Below are positions 1 through 4,466 of a DNA stretch of 5,436 nucleotides, piece by piece. How positions within the stretch are numbered: the first letter of the stretch is position 1; each line of letters begins with the position of its first letter. The notes under the pieces were generated by a model. The model did not search any database. It had not been told where the DNA came from and saw only the letters and a program-made list of their open reading frames with translations. Where the stretch lies: the NCBI GenBank assembly GCA_902783925.1, contig CACZSV010000095.1, forward strand, positions 1-5,436. Reading direction: 5' to 3'. Both the position numbers and the translations under genes were made by a program. The stretch comes from an uncultured Coriobacteriaceae bacterium (GTDB lineage Bacteria > Actinomycetota > Coriobacteriia > Coriobacteriales > QAMH01).

Positions 1-86
1 ACGGCAAGGCGCTCAAGGCGGTTGCGAGGAAGCGGTTGAAGGTGATATACGCGATCATGCGGGACAAGGTCCCGTACGCGGCCTAG
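1..86 (+). CDS. IS110-family transposase, C-terminal fragment (5' part outside the window)
   Basis: The reading frame enters from the left edge (first complete codon at 3) and ends at TAG 84-86. The 27 visible residues are rich in Lys/Arg and end in the pattern VIYAIMRDKVPYAA. This resembles the C-terminal tail of IS110-group DEDD/Tnp20 transposases, where a basic helix is followed by a hydrophobic stretch and a short xxRDGxPY-like end. The catalytic DEDD residues and the Tnp20 serine lie upstream and cannot be seen, so it is unknown whether the gene is intact. These enzymes recombine DNA under guidance of a bridge RNA made from the element's non-coding end. The call rests on a short match plus the IS110-like tail that follows. 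Confidence 0.62.
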   Translation, partial: GKALKAVARKRLKVIYAIMRDKVPYAA

Positions 87-111
87 CGTAGCCGTTCGCG
101 ACAGGTTGCCC

Positions 112-140
112 ACAAAAACGCAGGCCCAAAAGGGCCCGCG
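112..140 (-). terminator. Intrinsic terminator reading leftward, in the insertion sequence tail
   Basis: Bases 119-127 and 132-140 pair as a 9-bp stem with a single A/C mismatch around an AAAA loop (TTTT on the minus strand). On the minus strand the stem is followed directly by five T residues (complement of 114-118), giving a standard intrinsic-terminator shape. On the plus strand no T-run follows. It would stop transcripts running leftward from ddh into the transposase, and so shield the element from antisense transcription. Confidence 0.55.
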
Positions 141-181
141 TCAGCATTGCCTTCTTCGAAGAAACCAACCCGGAAAGACAC

Positions 182-187
182 TTGACA
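182..187 (+). promoter_or_regulatory. Outward-facing -35 box at the insertion sequence right end
   Basis: A perfect TTGACA lies about 20 bp inside the inferred right boundary. No good -10 box sits 16-18 bp downstream in the flanking DNA; the nearest candidate, TATGTT at 208-213, is 20 bp away. In IS110 elements such a box normally works only after the right end is joined to the left end, which supplies the -10. As integrated here it is probably silent or weak. Confidence 0.45.
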
Positions 188-202
188 AAACTATAGGAAC
201 AC

Positions 203-327
203 CCCCCTATGTTGACCCCTTTGTTGTGCAGGAGTCTGCGAGAAAGGGGACAGACCCCCTATGTTGTGCAGGAGCCTGCGCGAGAAAGGGGACAGACCCC
301 TATGTTGTGCAGGAGTCTGTCCCCTTT
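203..327. repeat. Array of ~40-bp REP-like repeats with GGGGACAGACCCC palindromic core
   Basis: Unit 1 (222-261) and unit 2 (262-302) are near-identical 40- and 41-bp tandem copies. Each starts TGTTGTGCAGGAG and ends AAAGGGGACAGACCCC plus CTA or TA. A third, partial unit (303-327) starts the same way, then switches to TCTGTCCCCTTT, the exact reverse complement of AAAGGGGACAGA. As a result, 285-296 and 316-327 form a perfect 12-bp stem with a 19-nt loop, and the first copy (243-254) could pair with the same arm. A degenerate fragment (203-222) precedes them. The GGGGACAGACCCC type of palindrome is common in repetitive extragenic elements mobilised by Y1/RAYT-like transposases. The hairpin begins 28 bp past the ddh stop and may help end or stabilise the ddh transcript, although no long T-run follows it. 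Confidence 0.7.
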
Positions 328-354
328 GGCAGATTGCTTATTTGTTTCGCTCTC

Positions 355-1332
355 TTACAGCAGATGCGCGCGAATCTCCTCGTCGGAAAGCGGGCTCAGG
401 TACGCGGGCGCGATGTCGAACACCGTCTTGCATCCGCTTGCTCCCTCGCCGGCCAGACGCGCGATGGCGCGGGCGTAGGCGATAAGCACGCTCGACGTGA
501 ACTCGGGGTTCGAGGCCAGCTTGAGGGAGTATTCGATGGTCATGGGCGATCCGGCAGCGCTCTTGCCCGTGCGCACGACGAATCCGCCGTGGGGGAGTCC
601 CGCATGGTCGCGGTCGAGCTCCTCTTGCGAGATGAAGTTCACGGTCGTGTCGTAATCGGCAAAGTAGTTCGGCATCTCGACGATTGCCTTGCGAACAGCC
701 TCGGCGTCGGCTCCCTCTTCGAGGACGACCCAGCACTCGCGCGTGTGCTTCTGGCGCGTCGTGAGCTCAGGGTTCGAGCCGGAGCGCACGGCCTCGAGGG
801 CCTCTTCGACGGGAATGGTGTACTGCTTGGCGTCGGCCACGCCGTCAATGCGCCTGATCGCATCGGAATGGCCCTGGCTTATGCCCTTGCCCCAGAAGGT
901 GTAGTCGGCGCCTGCGGGCAAGATGCAAGTGGCATACAGGCGGTTGAGCGAGAACAGGCCCGGGTCCCAGCCGCACGAGATAAGCGCGACCTTGCCGGCG
1001 CCCGCCGCCGCTGCGTCGACGGCGGCGAAATGCTGGGGGATATTCGCATGCGTGTCGAAACTATCGATCACGTTGTAGAGGGCTGCGTACTTGGGGGTTT
1101 GCTCGGGCAGGTCCGTCGCAGATCCGCCGCATAATACGAGCACGTCGATGGGCTCTTCTCCGCTATCGAGCGCAGATGCGGGCTTGACGGCCACGCCTTC
1201 GGTTGCCACCTTGACCGTTGCCGGGTCACGGCGCGTGTACACTGCGACGAGTTCCATGTCGTCGTTTTGCGTCACGGCAAGTTCGATTCCGCGTCCAAGA
1301 TTGCCATAGCCAAGAATACCCACACGAGTCAT
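355..1332 (-). CDS. ddh: meso-Diaminopimelate D-dehydrogenase
   Basis: This 325-residue cytosolic enzyme catalyses the NADPH-dependent reductive amination of L-tetrahydrodipicolinate to meso-2,6-diaminopimelate. It is the one-step branch of lysine and peptidoglycan precursor synthesis. Visible hallmarks are the N-terminal Rossmann loop GYGNLGRG (residues 8-15), CGGSATDLPEQ (68-78), SFDTHANIP (91-99), SCGWDPG (119-125), FWGKGISQGHSDAIRRI (146-162) and LPHGG (246-250). All match Corynebacterium glutamicum Ddh in order and spacing, and the length fits (about 320). The start at 1332 is chosen because GGAGG (1338-1342, minus strand) lies 5 nt upstream and the Rossmann motif is then N-terminal. An in-frame ATG 15 codons upstream overlaps the putative -10 box. 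The gene is monocistronic, with the merR gene upstream separated by 127 bp. No other lysine gene is in view. Confidence 0.95.
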   Translation of the reverse strand: MTRVGILGYGNLGRGIELAVTQNDDMELVAVYTRRDPATVKVATEGVAVKPASALDSGEEPIDVLVLCGGSATDLPEQTPKYAALYNVIDSFDTHANIPQHFAAVDAAAAGAGKVALISCGWDPGLFSLNRLYATCILPAGADYTFWGKGISQGHSDAIRRIDGVADAKQYTIPVEEALEAVRSGSNPELTTRQKHTRECWVVLEEGADAEAVRKAIVEMPNYFADYDTTVNFISQEELDRDHAGLPHGGFVVRTGKSAAGSPMTIEYSLKLASNPEFTSSVLIAYARAIARLAGEGASGCKTVFDIAPAYLSPLSDEEIRAHLL

Positions 1333-1337
1333 AACAG

Positions 1338-1399
1338 CCTCCAGATTTGTGTTTGCATACGTCCGCGATGATAGCATCTCGCATCAAGGCGCTATTCAA
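1338..1399 (-). promoter_or_regulatory. Putative ddh promoter (extended -10) and ribosome binding site
   Basis: On the minus strand TATCAT (1368-1373) is preceded by TGC (1374-1376), giving an extended -10 element. The best -35-like hexamer, TTGAAT (1394-1399), is 20 bp away, longer than ideal, so the extended -10 probably carries the activity. Transcription would start near 1361, leaving a leader of about 29 nt with GGAGG at 1338-1342. This favours 1332 as the ddh start. I see no operator-like palindrome here. Confidence 0.4.
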
Positions 1400-1449
1400 G
1401 TGAAACCAAGTCTTAACAAATGGCGAAGTGAGCTGGCCGGAATCCGTAC

Positions 1450-1470
1450 GCGCGGCCTGTCAAGCCGCGC
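1450..1470 (-). other. GC-rich hairpin spanning the stop codon of the MerR gene
   Basis: GCGCGGC (1450-1456) and GCCGCGC (1464-1470) form a perfect 7-bp GC stem with a 7-nt loop that contains the TGA stop codon (1460-1462). No T-run follows on either strand, so it is not a standard intrinsic terminator. It may act as a transcript 3'-end stabiliser or a weak or factor-assisted terminator between this gene and ddh. Confidence 0.4.
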
Positions 1471-2194
1471 AATATGCTTCGATTGCGCGTGCGGCGAACT
1501 CTGCGGCGCCCGGTCCCGCGACGTTATTGATGTTGAGCGTGAACTCACCGCCCGATGCATACATCTTGCCCAGCCCGGCGAGAATCTCGTCGGTGCACTG
1601 GTAGTAATTTGCGGAGATAAAGCGCTGAAGAGCCTGCACCTGCTTGCGCGCATTGGCACATTCGGGGTCTTTGCCTTGCACGGCCATCTTCCCAAAGGGC
1701 ACGAACAATTCGAGCAGCTTCCTCGCCAGAGCCGCTTCGTCTTCTTTCGAGCGGCCCTTGCGCTTGGCTTCGGACTCTTCCCACTGGGGCGTGTCGCCCC
1801 ATTGTTCCTGAGCACGCTTTGCGTATTCGTCGATCTTGCTGGTGTCGAATGCATTAAAACTCACGGTCTTCACCTTTCCATTCCTTGTCTTCTTGGCGAG
1901 CTCGATGAGCTCCTCGATGTGTTCTTTCTTGAGTTCGAGCAGCTGTATTTGCTGGTCGAGTGCCTCATTTGCGTCGAAGTGGGGGCTCTCCATGATGCGG
2001 CGTATGTGCGCGAGCGGAAACTCGAGCTCGCGAAAAAAGAGAATCTGCTGCAGCCGGGCGAGGTCATCGTCGTCGTAGAGCCGATATCCTGCCTCGCTGC
2101 GCGATGCGGGCACAAGAAGGCCGATCTTGTCGTAATACTGCAAGGTCCGCACGCTCACGCCGGCAAGCTTGCTAACTTCGTGCACGGTCTTCAT
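1460..2194 (-). CDS. MerR-family transcriptional activator with TipAS-type ligand-binding domain
   Basis: The 244-residue protein begins with a MerR winged helix-turn-helix: KLAGVSVRTLQYYDKIGLL at about 9-27, then SEAGYRLYDDDDLARLQQILFFRELEFPL. A long dimerisation helix (about 75-105, ELKKEHIEELIELAKK) follows. The C-terminal half (about 115-240) has the TipAS look: IDEYAKRAQEQWGDTPQW, a charged linker, then LELFVPFGKM and a Gly-rich end. In TipAL and Mta this fold binds hydrophobic antibiotics or peptides and turns on promoters with long spacers. Cysteines are at 179, 200 and 242, but whether one bonds ligand as in TipAL cannot be judged. The start at 2194 has GAGGAAGG (2203-2210) 8 nt upstream. 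A GTG 10 codons earlier (2224) would precede the predicted transcription start. No efflux pump or other obvious target gene is adjacent, so the visible target is its own promoter. Confidence 0.9.
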   Translation of the reverse strand: MKTVHEVSKLAGVSVRTLQYYDKIGLLVPASRSEAGYRLYDDDDLARLQQILFFRELEFPLAHIRRIMESPHFDANEALDQQIQLLELKKEHIEELIELAKKTRNGKVKTVSFNAFDTSKIDEYAKRAQEQWGDTPQWEESEAKRKGRSKEDEAALARKLLELFVPFGKMAVQGKDPECANARKQVQALQRFISANYYQCTDEILAGLGKMYASGGEFTLNINNVAGPGAAEFAARAIEAYCAA

Positions 2195-2225
2195 GGTGTT
2201 GGCCTTCCTCTTCGTCACGAACACG

Positions 2226-2256
2226 AAGATAAACTATGACGTAACGTCAGAGTCAA
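2226..2256 (-). promoter_or_regulatory. MerR-type promoter/operator with 19-bp spacer
   Basis: On the minus strand, TTGACT (2251-2256) and TATCTT (2226-2231) are separated by exactly 19 bp. The spacer is dominated by the perfect palindrome TGACGTTACGTCA (2237-2249 as read on the minus strand), extending with one mismatch pair to ACT...AGT at 2233-2253. A 19-20 bp spacer with a dyad between -35 and -10 is the hallmark of MerR-activated promoters, because the activator untwists the DNA to realign the boxes. It lies about 30 bp upstream of the MerR gene, so the regulator most likely controls itself. Confidence 0.75.
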
Positions 2257-2260
2257 GAGG

Positions 2261-2519
2261 TTTTCTGTGATACATCTTCTATTCAAGCAACTGCCTGGGT
2301 GAGTGGGCATGACGTTCCCAAGCTTTGGACACTAATGTGCGATAGTGGCAACGCCATGGCAGGTATTACGGGGAAGGCGACATATTGAACTGCGATTCAG
2401 CGAGCTTGGCTTCAAGAGCGAAATTGCACCCTTGGGGGATTTGGCGCTATCCTTGACGCCACTCCCGCTCAACGAACGCTATCCTTGTTCCGTCCGCAAT
2501 TCAGAAACGAGGGATCATC
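2261..2519. other. Intergenic region between the divergent merR and proA genes
   Basis: This 259-bp gap holds no convincing gene. It contains copy 1 of the 20-nt motif that recurs after proA (2298-2317). That copy sits in a modest hairpin (2293-2299 with 2317-2323, 6 of 7 pairs). An 11-bp direct repeat CGCTATCCTTG lies at 2445-2455 and 2477-2487, 32 bp apart. The proA ribosome binding site is GAGGG (2509-2513). I could not find a convincing sigma-70 promoter for proA: TTGACG (2453-2458) and TATCCT (2480-2485) are 21 bp apart, which is too far. Confidence 0.5.
2298..2317 (+). repeat. 20-nt motif, copy 1 (upstream of proA)
   Basis: GGTGAGTSGGCATGACGTTC with S = G. It is a direct repeat of 3830-3849, differing at one base. 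It lies 202 bp before the proA start. Similarity does not extend beyond the 20 nt. Confidence 0.6.
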
Positions 2520-3806
2520 ATGGGTGTGCGCGAAGACGTTTTTCAAATGAAGGCAGCGGCTCCGTATCTGGCCGCCACGACACGCGAACAGCGCGATGCG
2601 GCGCTCAAGGCTGTGGCAGATGCCCTTGCGGCAGCTCGTGATGAGATATTCGCCGCCAATGCGCGCGACTTGGCGGCGGCCGAAAAGTCCGGCGTCGCGG
2701 CAAGCATCGTGCAGCGTCTGCGCTTTGACGAGCATAAGCTCGACGATGTGCTCGCCGGCATCGAGCAGCTCATCGGGCTTCCCGATCCCGTTGGGCGCAT
2801 GACGCTTGAGCGCGAACTCGACGAAGGCCTCATTTTGCGCCGCGTCACGTGCCCCATTGGCGTCATCGGCGTCATCTTCGAGGCGCGCCCCGATGCTCTT
2901 GTTCAGATCTCGACGCTCTGTCTGAAGAGCGGAAACTGCGCTGTGTTGAAGGGCGGAAGCGAGACGGCGGAAACCAATCGCACACTCTTTGCCATCATCC
3001 ACGGTGCGGCTGTCGCGGCCGGGCTTCCGCAGGCATGCCTGCTGCAAGTCGAGGCGCATGCGCAAATCGACGAGCTGCTCAATTGCGACGATTGTGTTGA
3101 CCTGCTCATTCCGCGTGGGTCGAATGCGTTCGTGCGCTACATCATGGACCATACGAAGATCCCCGTCATGGGACATGCGGACGGTCTTTGCCATATCTAC
3201 GTCGACGCTTCGGCAGATTTCGAGCTCGCATGCCGCGTGATCGTCGACGCGAAGATTCAGTACCCTGCTGCATGCAATGCAGTGGAGACCATTCTCGTCG
3301 CCCGTCCCATTGCGTCTGAGTTTCTGCCCAAGCTCGGAGCCGCGCTTGCTCAAGCCGACGTGAGCGTGCGCGCGACATCCGAGGCAGCCGCGCTGCTTGC
3401 GGACTCATGCGCAGTTGAGACTATTGCCGTGGACGATTTCCGCGAATATCTCGAATGCACGCTCTCCATCGCGCTTATCGACGATGTCGTGCAGGCCTGC
3501 GCGTTTATCAACGAGCACGGCTCGCACCATACCGATTGCATCATCGGCGCCGATGACGAAGCTGCCGCGACCTTCATGCGCCTGGTCGATTCCGCCGGCG
3601 TGTATCGCAATTGCTCGACGCGCTTTGCCGATGGCTTCCGGTACGGGTTTGGCGCTGAGGTCGGCATTTCCACGGCGAAGGTGCATGCGCGTGGCCCTGT
3701 CGGGCTCGACGGGTTGGTCACTTACAAATACCAGCTCGAAGGGGAGGGGCATATCGTGGGCGATTACGCGAGCGGCGCTCGCTCCTTCACGCACCGCGAC
3801 CTGTAA
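2520..3806 (+). CDS. proA: Glutamate-5-semialdehyde dehydrogenase (gamma-glutamyl phosphate reductase)
   Basis: This 428-residue enzyme reduces gamma-glutamyl phosphate with NADPH to glutamate-5-semialdehyde, the second step of proline synthesis in the cytosol. It belongs to the aldehyde dehydrogenase superfamily. Family signatures run in order: CPIGVIGVIFEARPDA (111-126), LKSGNCAVLKGGSE (135-148), LLIPRGSNAFV (195-205), the active-site stretch YPAACNAVETILV with predicted catalytic Cys252, NEHGSHHTDCI (331-341), DSAGVYRNCSTRFADG (357-372) and GAEVGISTAKVHARGPVGL (378-396). Length is close to the usual 410-420, with a slightly longer N-terminus. The start at 2520 has GAGGG 6 nt upstream; the next Met (residue 10) has no such site. 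proB, its usual operon partner, is absent on both sides, so glutamate 5-kinase must be encoded elsewhere. Confidence 0.96.
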   Translation: MGVREDVFQMKAAAPYLAATTREQRDAALKAVADALAAARDEIFAANARDLAAAEKSGVAASIVQRLRFDEHKLDDVLAGIEQLIGLPDPVGRMTLERELDEGLILRRVTCPIGVIGVIFEARPDALVQISTLCLKSGNCAVLKGGSETAETNRTLFAIIHGAAVAAGLPQACLLQVEAHAQIDELLNCDDCVDLLIPRGSNAFVRYIMDHTKIPVMGHADGLCHIYVDASADFELACRVIVDAKIQYPAACNAVETILVARPIASEFLPKLGAALAQADVSVRATSEAAALLADSCAVETIAVDDFREYLECTLSIALIDDVVQACAFINEHGSHHTDCIIGADDEAAATFMRLVDSAGVYRNCSTRFADGFRYGFGAEVGISTAKVHARGPVGLDGLVTYKYQLEGEGHIVGDYASGARSFTHRDL

Positions 3807-3829
3807 GGGCTGCAGCCAACGGCGGGGGA

Positions 3830-3849
3830 GGTGAGTCGGCATGACGTTC
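3830..3849 (+). repeat. 20-nt motif, copy 2 (downstream of proA)
   Basis: GGTGAGTSGGCATGACGTTC with S = C, matching 2298-2317 at 19 of 20 positions in the same orientation. Here it forms the left part of a long inverted repeat, whereas copy 1 has different flanks and a different, weaker hairpin. This suggests the primary sequence rather than the fold is what is shared. Confidence 0.6.
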
Positions 3850-3862
3850 ATCGCGACTCACC
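3830..3862. repeat. 33-bp interrupted inverted repeat downstream of proA
   Basis: GGTGAGTCG (3830-3838) and CGACTCACC (3854-3862) are perfect 9-bp arms. After a 2-bp mismatch on each side, ATGA (3841-3844) and TCAT (3848-3851) pair around CGT. The hairpin begins 24 bp after the proA stop. No T-run follows, so it may be a non-canonical terminator, an mRNA stabiliser, or a dimeric protein binding site. Its left half contains copy 2 of the 20-nt motif (3830-3849) also found upstream of proA. Confidence 0.6.
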
Positions 3863-3903
3863 GAGCATCGCACCATAAACCATACACCTTTCAATACTGT
3901 CTA

Positions 3904-3932
3904 TTTAAATATCCGAGCGCAATGCTTACTAT
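3904..3932 (+). promoter_or_regulatory. Putative sigma-70 promoter of the cupin/CoA-transferase unit
   Basis: TTTAAA (3904-3909, 4 of 6 to consensus) and TACTAT (3927-3932, 4 of 6) are separated by 17 bp in the only AT-rich patch of this intergenic region. The -35 box is embedded in the perfect palindrome TATTTAAATA (3902-3911), a possible regulator site. Transcription would begin near 3939, leaving a leader of about 38 nt. Confidence 0.4.
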
Positions 3933-3966
3933 TGCTCTGTTATGGGCAAAAGAGGCGTTTCAGGAC

Positions 3967-3974
3967 AGGAGGGG
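3967..3974 (+). promoter_or_regulatory. Ribosome binding site that fixes the cupin start
   Basis: AGGAGGGG ends 2 nt before ATG 3977. The frame is also open to a TTG at 3932, but that codon overlaps the putative -10 box and has no such site upstream. Confidence 0.7.
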
Positions 3975-3976
3975 TT

Positions 3977-4432
3977 ATGGTTATTTTGAACAACGAGTCG
4001 GGAAAATACGCGCGCAATATCGTGCAGACGCCGATATCGCCGCAGATGGATCCGGAGTTCAAGGCAATCTACGAGAAGTTCGCGCACCGCATCGTCTGGA
4101 TCGACGGCGAGCGCGTGCCAGGGGCGTTCCAGATGAACACCGCGTGGTATTCGAAAGTGCCCGAGCGCGATCCGATTTTCATGGAGCATGTTCACGATGA
4201 TGACGAGCTCATCGGGTTTTTCGGTTCCGATCCTGACGACCCGAGCAATCTGAACGGCGAGATCGAGTTCACCATCGACGGCGAGAAGCATCTTCTCACG
4301 AAGTCGTCCATCATCTTCGCGCCCGCGGGCGTCGTCCATAACCCGATGCGCATCCTGCGCGTCGACAAGCCCATCTTCCATTTCTCGGTCGTCACCAGCC
4401 GCATCTACGACGGCGAAGCGACATATCGCTAG
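3977..4432 (+). CDS. Small cupin-domain protein, function unknown
   Basis: The 151-residue protein has a single cupin (double-stranded beta-helix) core. The first cupin motif is EHVHDDDELIGFFG (70-83), with the expected HxH (71, 73) and Glu77 as metal ligands. The second is SIIFAPAGVVHNPM (111-124), containing PxGxxH with His121 as the fourth likely ligand. Between them, GEIEFTIDGEKHLLTKSS has the alternating pattern of cupin strands. The 45-50 residues before the core (YEKFAHRIVWIDGERVPGAF) may cover the barrel or help dimerise. Such proteins bind Mn, Fe, Zn or Ni and can be isomerases, dioxygenases, epimerases or small-molecule sensors; the sequence does not say which. It lies 34 bp before the CoA-transferase gene on the same strand, so co-transcription and a role in the same acyl-CoA or organic-acid pathway are likely. 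There is no signal peptide, so it is probably cytosolic. Confidence 0.8.
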   Translation: MVILNNESGKYARNIVQTPISPQMDPEFKAIYEKFAHRIVWIDGERVPGAFQMNTAWYSKVPERDPIFMEHVHDDDELIGFFGSDPDDPSNLNGEIEFTIDGEKHLLTKSSIIFAPAGVVHNPMRILRVDKPIFHFSVVTSRIYDGEATYR

Positions 4433-4466
4433 GCAATCACTACTATCCATAAGGAGCGAACACGAC

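Larger units (their letters stand above)
1..207 (+). mobile_element. Right end of an IS110-family insertion sequence (left part outside the window)
   Basis: The segment holds the transposase C-terminus (stop at 84-86) and about 120 bp of non-coding tail. The tail contains a 9-bp-arm hairpin (119-140), a perfect 12-bp palindrome TTCTTCGAAGAA (152-163), and near its edge TTGACA (182-187) followed by an A-rich stretch and a C-run. A TTGACA box just inside the right end is typical of IS110 elements: when the element circularises, it can join a -10 box from the left end to make a junction promoter. No long terminal inverted repeat is visible, as expected for the family. The right boundary, about 205-209, is inferred from where similarity to the flanking repeats begins (CCCCCTATGTTG). 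Confidence 0.6.

Noticed and set aside
222..327. CRISPR array
   Set aside because: The repeats are directly abutting with no unique spacers and the last unit is inverted, which fits a REP-like cluster instead.
209..485. Small plus-strand frames encoding repeated CRSL/LCCAG-like peptides
   Set aside because: These are translations of the 40-bp nucleotide repeats running into antisense ddh. The peptide repetition follows from the DNA repeat.
106..1134. Long plus-strand open frame (342 codons) over ddh
   Set aside because: It is antisense to the clearly recognised ddh gene, starts inside the insertion sequence tail, runs through the REP-like repeats and has low-complexity Arg/Ala/Gly content typical of GC-rich shadows.
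1349..2239. Plus-strand open frame (296 codons) over the MerR gene
   Set aside because: It is antisense to a full MerR/TipAS gene with its own promoter and ribosome binding site. It has no recognisable domain and would cross the MerR operator.
2469..3353. Minus-strand open frame (294 codons) within proA
   Set aside because: It lies almost wholly inside proA, which has every family motif. The antisense frame shows no domain and no ribosome binding site that I can see.
3808..3817. GGCTGCAGCC palindrome as a proA terminator
   Set aside because: It is a perfect 10-bp palindrome, but as a hairpin it has only a 3-bp stem with a 4-nt loop and no T-run follows.
3841..4200. Plus-strand frame starting at the ATG inside the post-proA palindrome
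   Set aside because: The start lies in the inverted repeat. The frame overlaps the cupin gene in another frame and shows no family features.
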